Origin: Eubacterium sp.
GTDB taxonomy: Bacteria > Bacillota > Clostridia > Lachnospirales > Lachnospiraceae
Direction of reading: 5' to 3'
Assembly (NCBI GenBank): GCA_017437905.1
Contig: JAFRWY010000080.1
Span: 1 to 64,000, forward strand
Length of the DNA: 64,000 bases
A model generated the notes under the pieces. It had not been told where the DNA came from and ran no database searches. It saw only the letters and a list, made by a program, of their open reading frames with translations. Each line of letters starts with the position of its first letter. The stretch's first letter is position 1. Positions 54,329-62,785 of this stretch are shown here, in pieces. Made by a program: the position numbers and the translations under genes.

Positions 54329-56059
54329 TTAACTCCTCCCGATCAGTATCTGTGTATTATTCATACCCATAACGTAGTCATAGGATATTTTCGAAGCCAT
54401 GTTTTTCAGCATGAGCATATTTTCGGGAATATCACCCTCCTTGTCCTTGGTGGGATCAAAGGGGGTTCCGATGCTTCGGAAATTAATCGCGATCTCCTTG
54501 TCCGTCAGGCGCAGGTTGATATCGATGTCTCCCTTATCCGTCCGATGCTGTCGGGTATAGACCGCCATTTCCTCGATCAGAAGACCGACACGGAAGGCCT
54601 GCTTCGGCGGAACACCCTTCTCCGTACAGAAATCGATCATCTGCTCACTGGCCTTGGAAATATCTTCCGATGCATCCGTGATGGTAAAGGTGTGCGTTCC
54701 CAGGCTACTGGTATCCTTCCGGATCAGTGAGATTCCCACGTAGGAATCCGGTTCCTTTCGTAAGATCCGGTAGTTCATGCAGAAAATGAGTGCCAGCATG
54801 ATCAGAGCCGCCGCCGGATATGCGGCATATACTCCGTTCAGTTCCAGGAAGGAACATAGGACGATTCCCACCGGAAGGACCAGGAGTCCATCCATCAGAC
54901 TGATCAGGAATGCATACTTTCTACGCTGTTCCACCTGGAAGAAACGCATAAACTGGATTGCGATCCCCCGTGGCAGATACGTCAGAGCAAAGATCCGGAT
55001 CCCCGTATTTCCGATCCGTAGCACCTCCGGATCCGTGACACCGTACATGGCTGCCACCGCCTGGGGAACGATCTCAAAGAAAAGGATCAGTCCCACGGCG
55101 AAGACCACCTGCAGCCGCATGGATTTCCTTAACACAGAGCGTTCTCCCACATAATCCTGCTGACCGTACAGCATGGCCAGCAACGGCTGTGCCGTATCGG
55201 CGACACCCAGAAGAAAGATCGAAGCGATGGAAAACGTCTGCAGACAAAGGGAGAAGGCAACCACGCCGTCTCTTCCGCCGTAGAACCCTGCCATATTGTT
55301 GCTGAAGGCATATTTGATTGCGAAGCAGATCTGCAGCATCGCCGCCGGAAGTCCCTGGATCATGATCTTCAGGGACATGGGGATATCCTGTTTCGTGAGC
55401 TTTTTGCTGACCGGCTTCACTCCCCGGATCCGCATCAAAATGAGCATCACAAAGAACCCGATCACATAACCGGTGATCGTAGCATAACCGGCTCCCTCGA
55501 TCCCCATACCGAACACCTTGATATACACGATATCCATCACCAGATTCGTTCCATTTGCCACCAGATTGAAAACCGAAGCGATCATCGGTGCCCCCGATGG
55601 CGGCAGGAAGGAAACAAAGGTAAGGCTCAGCATCAGCACCGGTGCAGTGAAGAGGAGCACCTGATAGTAGGTCTGAAATCCGGAGAGGAGACTCTCGTCC
55701 GGACAGAGCAGTTTCGTAAAGGGGGTGGACAGCAGCATTCCCAGAAACAGAAAAAGGAATCCCACGAGTCCGGACAGGATCATGGACAGCCGGAAGATCT
55801 TGCCTGCGGAATCCCGATCCCATTTCCCCAGAAAGATCGCATAAAGGATCGCCCCTCCGTTTCCGAAAAGGACATAGCCTGCGGCGATCAGAAGGATCAC
55901 GGGGCAGCCCAGATTCGCCACCGCCAGCGCATCGCTTCCCAGAAGATTCGAGACAATCATACAGTCCACGAATTCGTTCAGCGCCAGCGCCAGCGTCGTC
56001 AGGATCGACGGCATCAGGTACTGTTTATATTTTTGCATGAGGATCCGGTTTGTATTCAC
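54329..56059 (-). CDS. MATE exporter fused to RsbW-like kinase domain
   Basis: A 576-residue fusion. Residues about 10-440 form a 12-helix MATE-family sodium- or proton-driven exporter. Residues about 450-576 match the HATPase_c_2 domain of the RsbW/SpoIIAB serine kinases: CTEKGVPPKQAFRVGLLIEEMAVY (N box-like helix with Glu in place of Asn), INFRSIGTPFDP, and a terminal MLKNMASKISYDYVMGMNNTQILI. A start GTG has AGGGGG about nine bases upstream. It is the first gene of the minus-strand run and is divergent from the serine palmitoyltransferase-like gene. The kinase domain could control, or be controlled by, the phosphatase encoded two genes on. Confidence 0.88.
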   Translation of the reverse strand: MNTNRILMQKYKQYLMPSILTTLALALNEFVDCMIVSNLLGSDALAVANLGCPVILLIAAGYVLFGNGGAILYAIFLGKWDRDSAGKIFRLSMILSGLVGFLFLFLGMLLSTPFTKLLCPDESLLSGFQTYYQVLLFTAPVLMLSLTFVSFLPPSGAPMIASVFNLVANGTNLVMDIVYIKVFGMGIEGAGYATITGYVIGFFVMLILMRIRGVKPVSKKLTKQDIPMSLKIMIQGLPAAMLQICFAIKYAFSNNMAGFYGGRDGVVAFSLCLQTFSIASIFLLGVADTAQPLLAMLYGQQDYVGERSVLRKSMRLQVVFAVGLILFFEIVPQAVAAMYGVTDPEVLRIGNTGIRIFALTYLPRGIAIQFMRFFQVEQRRKYAFLISLMDGLLVLPVGIVLCSFLELNGVYAAYPAAALIMLALIFCMNYRILRKEPDSYVGISLIRKDTSSLGTHTFTITDASEDISKASEQMIDFCTEKGVPPKQAFRVGLLIEEMAVYTRQHRTDKGDIDINLRLTDKEIAINFRSIGTPFDPTKDKEGDIPENMLMLKNMASKISYDYVMGMNNTQILIGRS

Positions 56060-56262
56060 GGTTCTGATCCCCCTGTGAGGTAGTCTTACGCCCTGAAATG
56101 ACGGCAGGGCAATCCCATGGCTATTTTACCATGAATCCTCCGATATAAAAAGAAAAAATCCTTTCTTCTGCATAGACTTTTCAATAAATGTTTTCTAATC
56201 AGTAAAAATATGGTACAATTGCATAGTTGTTTGTATTGTTCATGCGAATGAGGGGGATTGGA

Positions 56263-57456
56263 ATGGATCTTTTCGCAAAGTGCTACGAACCGTCGCGCGC
56301 CGATGCCGCAAGGGAAGCCGGCATCTATCCGTATTTTCACGCACTGGAGTCCAGACAGGACACTGAGGTGATCATGGAAGGGAAGCGCCGCATCATGCTC
56401 GGTTCAAATAACTACCTCGGTCTTACAACACACCCGGAGGTGATCGAGGCCGGACTGAAAGCCATAGAACAGTATGGCTCCGGATGCTCCGGATCCAGAT
56501 TCCTGAACGGAACGCTGGAGCTGCACCTTCAGCTGGAGGAAGAACTGGCCCGTTTTCTCGGCAAGGAAGCCGTGCTGACATTTTCCACCGGCTACCAGTC
56601 AAATCTCGGAATCATCAGTGCCCTTGCGGAGCACGGCGATTATATCATCATGGACCGTGAGAATCACGCCAGCCTGTACGATGCATGTCGTCTTTCCTAC
56701 GCAAAAATGGTACGTTTCAAACATAACGATATGGCGGATCTGGAGGAGAAGCTGCGTAACGTTCCCGAAAGTGCGGGCATCCTGATCGTGACCGACGGCG
56801 TCTTCTCCATGGACGGCGATATCGCAAACCTTCCGGAGATCTGCCGCCTGGCAAAGCAGTACGGCGCACGCGTCATGGTAGACGACGCCCACGGACTGGG
56901 CGTGATCGGAAAAGGCGGCCGCGGAACCGCCAGCTACTACGGACTGGAGGACGAGGTTGATATATACATGGGAACCTTCTCCAAGTCCCTGGCATCCCTC
57001 GGCGGTTACATGGCAACCTCCGCACGGGTGATCGACTACGTAAAGCACTGCTCAAGGCCCTTCATCTTCTCTGCATCCATCACACCGGCCAGTTGTGCTT
57101 CGGCCCTGGCAGCACTGAAGATTTTGGAAGCCCATCCGGAGCTTCCGGAAACCCTGCAGTCGCGGGCACTGTTCATGCGCAGGAAGCTAAATGAGGCGAA
57201 GATCCGCATACGTGAATCCAACGGCGAGCGGGTTCCGATCATACCAATCTATACCTATGAACTAGATCCGACGCTAGTGATCACGAAGGATCTCTATGAT
57301 CGCGGTGTGTACGTGAATTCGTCCATCCCGCCGGCGGTTGCACCGGGCGAATGCCTGCTGCGTACCAGCCTGATGGCAACACATACCGAGGCTCTGATCG
57401 AAGAAGCCGTCGGTATCATCGCAGAAGTACTGCGCAGTCATCAGATCGGCGAATAA
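56263..57456 (+). CDS. Alpha-oxoamine synthase, serine palmitoyltransferase-like
   Basis: A 397-residue pyridoxal-phosphate enzyme that would condense an amino acid with an acyl thioester, releasing CO2, to give an alpha-amino ketone. The PLP lysine is in GTFSKSLASLGGY (about 245), and SNNYLGLTTHPEV, CSGSRFLNGTLELH, DDAHGLGVIG and LLRTSLMATHT match the family. The pattern is nearest bacterial serine palmitoyltransferases rather than 8-amino-7-oxononanoate synthase; no biotin gene lies nearby. ATG 56263 has AGGGGG upstream. TACAAT at 56214-56219 may be the -10. It is divergent from the MATE/ATP-grasp run and ends in a clear terminator. Confidence 0.88.
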   Translation: MDLFAKCYEPSRADAAREAGIYPYFHALESRQDTEVIMEGKRRIMLGSNNYLGLTTHPEVIEAGLKAIEQYGSGCSGSRFLNGTLELHLQLEEELARFLGKEAVLTFSTGYQSNLGIISALAEHGDYIIMDRENHASLYDACRLSYAKMVRFKHNDMADLEEKLRNVPESAGILIVTDGVFSMDGDIANLPEICRLAKQYGARVMVDDAHGLGVIGKGGRGTASYYGLEDEVDIYMGTFSKSLASLGGYMATSARVIDYVKHCSRPFIFSASITPASCASALAALKILEAHPELPETLQSRALFMRRKLNEAKIRIRESNGERVPIIPIYTYELDPTLVITKDLYDRGVYVNSSIPPAVAPGECLLRTSLMATHTEALIEEAVGIIAEVLRSHQIGE

Positions 57457-57476
57457 AATAATTCATCCAACCAAAG

Positions 57477-57521
57477 CGAAGGATCTCATCCCGCAGAAAA
57501 GCGATTGAGATCCTTCGTTTT
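57477..57521 (+). terminator. Terminator of alpha-oxoamine synthase gene
   Basis: CGAAGGATCTCA (57477-57488) and TGAGATCCTTCG (57506-57517) form a perfect 12-base-pair stem followed by TTTTG. Confidence 0.92.
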
Positions 57522-57554
57522 GTTCAGACCTATGGGAAGTGTTTCGCCGGGATA

Positions 57555-58613
57555 TCAAACTCCCCCCCGCAGGCGAAGGATCTGTCCCGCCTGCCGTCTT
57601 GCTTTCGCCTCCGTCGCCTCTCCCAGCATGAAGTAGACCATCAGCTGCCGCTCATTGTAGTCCCCCTGCACCAGACGGGCCCGGCAGAGATAATACAGTC
57701 CTATGATGGATGACACCTCATCCAGCTGGATACTTCCGAGAGAACGCTTCGCAAATGCAAGCGCATCGCCATATCCCTCCAAAACGAATTTGTTCAGATT
57801 TCCGAGGGTGCGGACACCGAAGAATTCCAGATTCCGGATATACTGCTCCGGTGATGTCTCGATGATCACGGAGCCGGAAATGGCTGCAATATCCTTAAGC
57901 AGACTCTGCATGGTCCGGCTGAGTTCCAGATATGCACGGAGCGATACAAGATCCAGAGGCATATCGTCTGCCATGTCATTTTCGATCTCGTGACGCACAT
58001 GGATCTCATAATTCTGGATGGAAGAACGGATCCTCAGGAAGGATTCGTCCGCAATCTCCAGAAGTCCCGCCACCCGTGAGAACTCCCTTCGCACCTGCTT
58101 CGGAATGCCGAACTCCGTCTTGTAACCCAGGTCGTGTTCGATCTCCGCCCAGGTATGCTGCAGAACCGTCCGGATCTGGACCTCGAACTTCAGATCACAG
58201 AGTTCCTCCGGATAGCCCGATTCCCGCGGCAGCGAACAGATAAAATGCAGGGACAGATACCCGAAGGCCGTCGGATCCAGCAGTTCCCTTTTATCCACGG
58301 AATTCGCCGGATCGATCACGAAGAATTCCCGGATCAGATCCGCGATCTGATCCACCTGGTCACTGAAATAACAAATGATCCGTACGCCGAAGAGGTCCGT
58401 CATCTTTGCCGGTGAGGAATATTTATCGGGTTTTCGTTCCAGCTTCCCTGCCACGGATTCCCGCGTCTTGATCCGGTGTGCGATCTGCATGGCCCGGATC
58501 CCGGCCTCCTTCAGTTTCTCTTCCAAAGCCGCGATCACAAGAGGTTCCAGTTCCCTGTAATTCCCGATCACGTTATCATATTCCGCCAGCCGGAGTTCCA
58601 TAAGATTGTCCAT
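57555..58613 (-). CDS. (p)ppGpp synthetase (RelA/SpoT synthetase domain)
   Basis: A 352-residue cytosolic alarmone synthetase. The catalytic RelA/SpoT fold spans about 20-200, with KMTDLFGVRIICYF carrying the catalytic Asp region, FEVQIRTVLQHTWAEIEHD and GYLSLHFICS. There is no HD hydrolase or TGS domain, so it makes but does not degrade (p)ppGpp. The C-terminal 150 residues are helical and unusual for a RelQ/RelP-type small synthetase. ATG 58613 follows the previous stop by 26 bases, with GGAG 11 bases upstream. It probably closes the Hsp70-like/tautomerase operon. Confidence 0.88.
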   Translation of the reverse strand: MDNLMELRLAEYDNVIGNYRELEPLVIAALEEKLKEAGIRAMQIAHRIKTRESVAGKLERKPDKYSSPAKMTDLFGVRIICYFSDQVDQIADLIREFFVIDPANSVDKRELLDPTAFGYLSLHFICSLPRESGYPEELCDLKFEVQIRTVLQHTWAEIEHDLGYKTEFGIPKQVRREFSRVAGLLEIADESFLRIRSSIQNYEIHVRHEIENDMADDMPLDLVSLRAYLELSRTMQSLLKDIAAISGSVIIETSPEQYIRNLEFFGVRTLGNLNKFVLEGYGDALAFAKRSLGSIQLDEVSSIIGLYYLCRARLVQGDYNERQLMVYFMLGEATEAKARRQAGQILRLRGGV

Positions 58614-58639
58614 AGAATTCTTTCTCCACCCATGCTTAC

Positions 58640-59167
58640 TCAGCGCCCCGGCGCGTCCGGAACGCCTGTACTGTTTTCCTCTCCCAGGATTTCCCGGATC
58701 CTCTGCATCCGCCCGTCCAGGATATGCCACACATCCTGAAGCGGCCAGGGAAGATCCAGAATGTATTCCCGGTCCGTCTCCGAAAGAAGCTCCAGTTTCT
58801 TTCGGAAAGCCGTCTCGTCCCTGTAGAGTTCGCGGCCGAAGTTACAGTGTACATATCCCTCAGCAGGCGCAGGTGTTTCCTCCACCACCCGTCGGAGCGA
58901 TGTCCGTCCGAACTCGCCTTCATCCCTGACATAGGTCACCTTCTGCAGGGTCTCTCCCTCCGGCGGTGCAAGACGCACCCGGCCGGTGTTCAGGTAGTGC
59001 TTCCACACCATTTCCGCTACTGCTTCCTTCTTCGTCGGAAATGAGAGCTTCCCATAGATCTGTGTCACGGTCATCCCCTGATCCGCCATATGACGCACCG
59101 CGTCACCGCTTGCAAAATCATTTACAAAGCCCGCGAGGGCTGTATCAAATGCCGACCGTTCTCTCAC
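58640..59167 (-). CDS. Hypothetical protein
   Basis: A 175-residue soluble protein of unknown family. The N-terminal 65 residues look like a small helical domain with a helix-turn-helix-like stretch (MADQGMTVTQIYGKLSFPTKKEAVAEMVW). The C-terminal half contains YILDLPWPLQDVWHILDGRMQRI. It starts at GTG 59167, which overlaps the tautomerase stop by one base (TAGTG), with AAGGAA upstream, and so is translationally coupled. Its fixed place before the alarmone synthetase suggests a regulator, but no function is claimed. Confidence 0.75.
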   Translation of the reverse strand: MRERSAFDTALAGFVNDFASGDAVRHMADQGMTVTQIYGKLSFPTKKEAVAEMVWKHYLNTGRVRLAPPEGETLQKVTYVRDEGEFGRTSLRRVVEETPAPAEGYVHCNFGRELYRDETAFRKKLELLSETDREYILDLPWPLQDVWHILDGRMQRIREILGEENSTGVPDAPGR

Positions 59168-59508
59168 TAAAAGTTCCTTCCGTTCCAGCCCCAGTCTCCG
59201 GTGGTCTGATACTCCACGTAGATATGGTCACCGGGGATTCCCAGCTCCTCTGCGTAGATCTCACAGATCCTGGCAGTCATTCTTTCAAATGCGGCGGAAT
59301 TCGGGGAACCCAGCAGGTCCACCGAAACAAAGGCGCCCTTCTCCAGCTTCTCGCCTGCAAAGTAAAGGCAGTACTCATCCTCAAAGCCGATCATCACGTA
59401 GGCTTCCGGCTTTCCGATCAGCTGGCACGCCTGACCCAGCTTCGCCTTGATTGCATCCTTCTTCTCATCACTCATTTTCACTGTGATTTTGGAATTAATA
59501 AACGGCAT
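59167..59508 (-). CDS. MIF-like tautomerase
   Basis: A 113-residue protein of the macrophage migration inhibitory factor/tautomerase superfamily. After Met removal, Pro is the N-terminal catalytic residue (PFINSKITVKMS). The lengths and GIPGDHIYVEYQTTGDWGWNGRNF ending match MIF-like proteins. ATG 59508 has AAAGGAGG seven bases upstream. It shares an operon with the Hsp70-like gene (19 bases) and the next unknown gene. Confidence 0.92.
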   Translation of the reverse strand: MPFINSKITVKMSDEKKDAIKAKLGQACQLIGKPEAYVMIGFEDEYCLYFAGEKLEKGAFVSVDLLGSPNSAAFERMTARICEIYAEELGIPGDHIYVEYQTTGDWGWNGRNF

Positions 59509-59527
59509 GTTTGTATCCTCCTTTTTC

Positions 59528-60580
59528 TTAACTGAGTTTCCGTCGCGGGTAGATGATCTGCTTCGATGCATCCAGCACCACGTACTCAACCATAGCATCC
59601 TCCGTCAGGGTGATCTTCACGTGGATCGTCTGTGACCGGTACTGGTCCGGGATCCGGCACGTGCCGATCGGCTCGTCATACTCACGGTTCCTGTAATTCC
59701 CCGCGTAGAAGCAGACCACGTTATCATAGGAGATCGTAAGGTCCACCGTCTTCTGGGCGGGCAGGGGCGTATTTCGGAGGAAGACCTCCTTCAGATCCCC
59801 GCCGACACCGGAGCCGATGCTGATCCCTTCGATACAGCAGTCCACCGGGAAGCATTTCTTCATCGGTACGGTTTCCGCGGACTCCAGCTTCAGCAGGTGA
59901 TAGAATGCACCCTTCGCCGTATCATTTTCGAAGATGACCGGTTCCTTTCCGAAGTATGTGATCAGTGTCTCCAGGAAGAATCCCCGCAGCGCATCCGTAT
60001 TCTCGTCAAATGTGACATAGATCGCATCGCAGTTTGCCGCCATGGAGAGTCCCAGCCCGCTGTAGAGGGTCTTCACCTCCGACTTCAGCTTCTCCCGGAG
60101 CTTGTCCTGATCCTGCGGATTCTTATCATACTGGAGCACGGCAGCGCCTTTGGCCTCAAAGACCGCTCCGTCAGCATTGAAGATCAGGAACTCGGTATAA
60201 TCCGAATGCACGTCACAGAGAAGCGCCTGCTTCGTACCGAGATCCGTCGACTGGAACAGCTGCATGGCCGAACCAAACGACCCCTTGATCATCCGCCGGA
60301 TCGTAAGGCCACACTCTTCCCCCGCCTTCCGGATCCGCTCCCTCTCGGGAAATGTGCAGTAGGCCGGAACCACGCAGATGGCTTCCGAAACCGTTGCCCC
60401 GACGGTCAGTTCGATCATGTCCTTCACCATGCGGATCATTCCGTTCATCGCTCCTTCCACGCGGAAGAGATCCTTCGTCCGGAATCCGACGGTGTTTCGG
60501 AGAACCTCCGTCGTAACCTCATTTCCCTCCGGATATGCATATGAGATCATGTCCCCTGTCAGGTCAATTGCTACATACAT
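59528..60580 (-). CDS. Hsp70/actin-like ATPase-domain protein
   Basis: A 350-residue protein beginning MYVAIDLTGDMISY, a phosphate-1-like loop, followed by VVPAYCTFPERERIRKAGEECGL and GLGLSMAANCDAIYVTF, as in the Hsp70/FtsA actin-like fold. The final 100 residues resemble an Hsp70 substrate-binding domain start (SIGSGVGGDLKEVFLRNTPLPAQKTVDL). It lacks a full-length chaperone tail (DnaK is about 610). It may be a dedicated scaffold or chaperone for this operon. AAGGAAGG precedes ATG 60580. Confidence 0.75.
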   Translation of the reverse strand: MYVAIDLTGDMISYAYPEGNEVTTEVLRNTVGFRTKDLFRVEGAMNGMIRMVKDMIELTVGATVSEAICVVPAYCTFPERERIRKAGEECGLTIRRMIKGSFGSAMQLFQSTDLGTKQALLCDVHSDYTEFLIFNADGAVFEAKGAAVLQYDKNPQDQDKLREKLKSEVKTLYSGLGLSMAANCDAIYVTFDENTDALRGFFLETLITYFGKEPVIFENDTAKGAFYHLLKLESAETVPMKKCFPVDCCIEGISIGSGVGGDLKEVFLRNTPLPAQKTVDLTISYDNVVCFYAGNYRNREYDEPIGTCRIPDQYRSQTIHVKITLTEDAMVEYVVLDASKQIIYPRRKLS

Positions 60581-60639
60581 AATAACACCTTCCTTTACCA
60601 TTTGCCGACCGAACCGCGGCGCTATGCCACGGTAATCCC

Positions 60640-60730
60640 AGGGCCACAGGCACGTCTCTCCCATGGCAATCTGCTGCGATCCCGCAGCCATATGCCGGGA
60701 CGATCCCGCAGCCAGATATCATTTTACCAC
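60640..60730. other. Short repeats upstream of the Hsp70-like gene
   Basis: The unit GATCCCGCAGCCA appears twice (near 60678-60690 and 60703-60715), with further CAGC/GCTG complementarity. It is upstream of the operon and could be an operator or part of the leader of the ferredoxin transcript, which reads through it. Confidence 0.4.
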
Positions 60731-60750
60731 AGAATGCCCTGCTGTACACT

Positions 60751-61491
60751 TTAATATTCCGGATGGTGATAGCGTATCCTTCCCTCCGTCCCCTTGCCGT
60801 ACTCGGTGGCCAGGAAGGGGCAGCAGTTGATACAGCCCGAGCATTTGGTACATTTCTTCTTCGTCCAGACCGGCTTTCCGTTCTTCATCTCAATGGCGTG
60901 GTCCGGACATTTCCGCGCACACCTCCCGCAGCCGGTACACCGGTCGGTGACCCGGAACTTCCGTGTCCCGATTGCCCTGTGATACAGGAACCGCATGAGA
61001 TACCCGATGAACCAAAGGGAAAAGCCGCGTCTCCGGATCCTTTTGCAACTGATCTCTTCCCAGATATTTCCGATCTTTACTTCGCTGTCGGAAAGCCGCT
61101 TCCCGATCTTCTCCTCCGGACCGATATCGTAATAGAATACCGCATCATCCGGCATGAGCAGCGGATAGACGCAGTGCAGCCGGATCCCGCGCTTCTTCAG
61201 TTCCCGGTTCAGCACGGCCCCCGCAAAACCGATCCCTCCGCCGCAGGTGATCACCGCATAGACATACCGCGCTCCCGACAGCTCCAGCTGCCGGACAAAG
61301 TCCATTACCACATCTCCCACGGTATACCAGTAAACAGGAAAAACGAAACCGACCTTTTCCCCTTTCCCGATCTCATACCGGAATTCCCGCTTATCCCTGG
61401 CATCTGCCATATCCACAAGCCGTTCACCGCTTTCCGCCAGTCTCCCGGCAGCAACCAGCGAATTTCCTGTGCCTGTAAAATAGAAAATCAT
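60751..61491 (-). CDS. EFR1-type flavodoxin-ferredoxin protein
   Basis: A 246-residue redox protein. The N-terminal 150 residues are flavodoxin-like (FYFTGTGNSLVAA, an FMN phosphate loop; VFPVYWYTVGDVV). The C-terminus has two 4Fe-4S ferredoxin motifs, CTGCGRCARKCPDHAI and CTKCSGCINCCPF. Such proteins move electrons between flavin and iron-sulfur partners in anaerobes. AGGGGG precedes the ATG. It is 9 bases from the remnant gene at 61501. Confidence 0.9.
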   Translation of the reverse strand: MIFYFTGTGNSLVAAGRLAESGERLVDMADARDKREFRYEIGKGEKVGFVFPVYWYTVGDVVMDFVRQLELSGARYVYAVITCGGGIGFAGAVLNRELKKRGIRLHCVYPLLMPDDAVFYYDIGPEEKIGKRLSDSEVKIGNIWEEISCKRIRRRGFSLWFIGYLMRFLYHRAIGTRKFRVTDRCTGCGRCARKCPDHAIEMKNGKPVWTKKKCTKCSGCINCCPFLATEYGKGTEGRIRYHHPEY

Positions 61492-61500
61492 AGAGCCCCC

Positions 61501-61996
61501 TTAATTTCCGACATATACCCCGTCAGCATCAAACCGGTACTCCGTACCGCCGATGACCCGGGTCCCGGTCACGATATACCCTTTCTCATCGAAGTAGTAC
61601 CATTTTCCGTCGATCTTCTGCCACTGATTTTTGGCAAACCATTTTCCGTCGCCGTACCACCAGCCGTTGGAATTCTTTCTCCAGCGGCCCTTCTCCGGAT
61701 AGTCATAGTTCCGGAAGCTGTCCTTCCCGTAATAGGTTCCGTTGACCCACTCATCCTGATAAGCGGTTTCTCCATAGGGTTCTGTCACATCCGCATCCAT
61801 GGAAGCAAAGACATAAGATGACGCTTCACCGATGGTCTGACCCATCACGTAGAACTTCTCCCGGTAACCGACGGAAACATGGTTCACGGCCGGCCGGTAA
61901 CTGATCACCTTCGGCAGCTTCTTCGAAGTTTTTCCGTCAAAGCCGATGAGCCAGGTATCCGTTTCCTCATAGTGTAATCCCCTCTTTCCGTTCACA
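61501..61996 (-). pseudogene. 3' remnant of a kelch/wall-binding S8-type protein
   Basis: About 165 codons of open frame that align in layout with the end of the large subtilase at 25470: a kelch-like strand (NHVSVGYREKFYVMG), then wall-binding repeats and an end EYRFDADGVYVGN (compare TYEFDADGVCVNP). The frame has no start with a ribosome site and begins next to the stop of the broken lipoprotein gene. Signal peptide, protease domain and most kelch repeats are missing, so this is a truncated copy, not a functional gene. Confidence 0.8.
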
Positions 61997-61999
61997 CTA

Positions 62000-62701
62000 T
62001 CATTTGATCCTGATGGAACCGAAGATAGCTTCCGTCTCCGCTGTATATGTATCAAAAAAGCCTTCATAGCTGATCATATCAAATATATACAGTCTGCTTT
62101 CCACCTGGACAAAGATCATTTTGAACTGATATCTGTCCCCTTCTTCCCTGGCTTCGCCTAACATTTTAAATGCGGGGCAGCCGTCAACCTCCGTCATTTC
62201 CACCGAACTCAGGGCGTCTTCCAGCCCCGGTTCCTGCAGTTCATTCACGATGGTTGCTCTCGCCTGCGGATCCTGTATCGATGCCTGTCCGATCTCCTGC
62301 TTCTCCACCAGCAGAACGCCGAAGTCCGTGAAGAAAAGCGTATCTACGTCTTCATCCAGAGTACCGTCACCGACCCAACCCACCGGAATACCATACTCAA
62401 CATTGTCAAGTTTCATCGTTACCAGTTCAACCTTTTTCTCTCCGGTGGAAGCTTCCGTAGAGCCTCCCTGCTCTGTCGCCGGCGCCTCCGTTGCGGTGGC
62501 CTGTTCCGTGGTCGGCGCTTCCGTTATAACCGGCTGTTCCGTAGTCGGCGCCTCCGTTACGGCAGGCTACTCTGTCGTTAACGCTTCCGTTGTTGCGGCA
62601 GGAACAGCCGTTGTTCCCTCCGTCGGGCTGCCGCTGTCTCCACATCCCGAGAGACATACAGCCAATACAATCGTTGCTGCCAGCGCTTCCATCTTCTTCA
62701 T
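62000..62701 (-). pseudogene. Lipoprotein gene broken by an amber codon
   Basis: From ATG 62701 the frame reads a lipoprotein signal (MEALAATIVLAVCLSGC) and a linker of TEAPTTEQ-type units, then stops at codon 45 with TAG (minus strand 62569-62567). The expected codon is CAG, as in the following repeat units TTEQP, so a single C-to-T change interrupts the gene. After it the same frame stays open through NVEYGIPVGWVG to the stop at 62000; 233 codons in all. The domain layout matches the intact lipoprotein at 43229 (IPDGW). The downstream part could be translated only if restarted internally. Confidence 0.9.
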
Positions 62702-62744
62702 TTCATTTTTCTCACTTTCCTTAAACCTGAGATCCGGAACAATA

Positions 62745-62775
62745 GGGACAGGTACAGCCTGATCGTACCTGTCCC
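62745..62775 (-). terminator. Hairpin after the wall-binding protein gene
   Basis: GGGACAGGTAC and GTACCTGTCCC form a perfect 11-base-pair stem 11 bases past the stop at 62786. A similar GGGACAGGT stem occurs at 30856. No T tract is seen. Confidence 0.65.
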
Positions 62776-62785
62776 CCCTGTCCCG

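Noticed and set aside
56263..57456. bioF (8-amino-7-oxononanoate synthase)
   Set aside because: No other biotin gene is nearby and the motif pattern is nearer serine palmitoyltransferase.
61501..62067. 188-residue gene starting inside the broken lipoprotein
   Set aside because: Residues upstream of about 61996 overlap the lipoprotein in another frame; only the C-terminal part is a real remnant.
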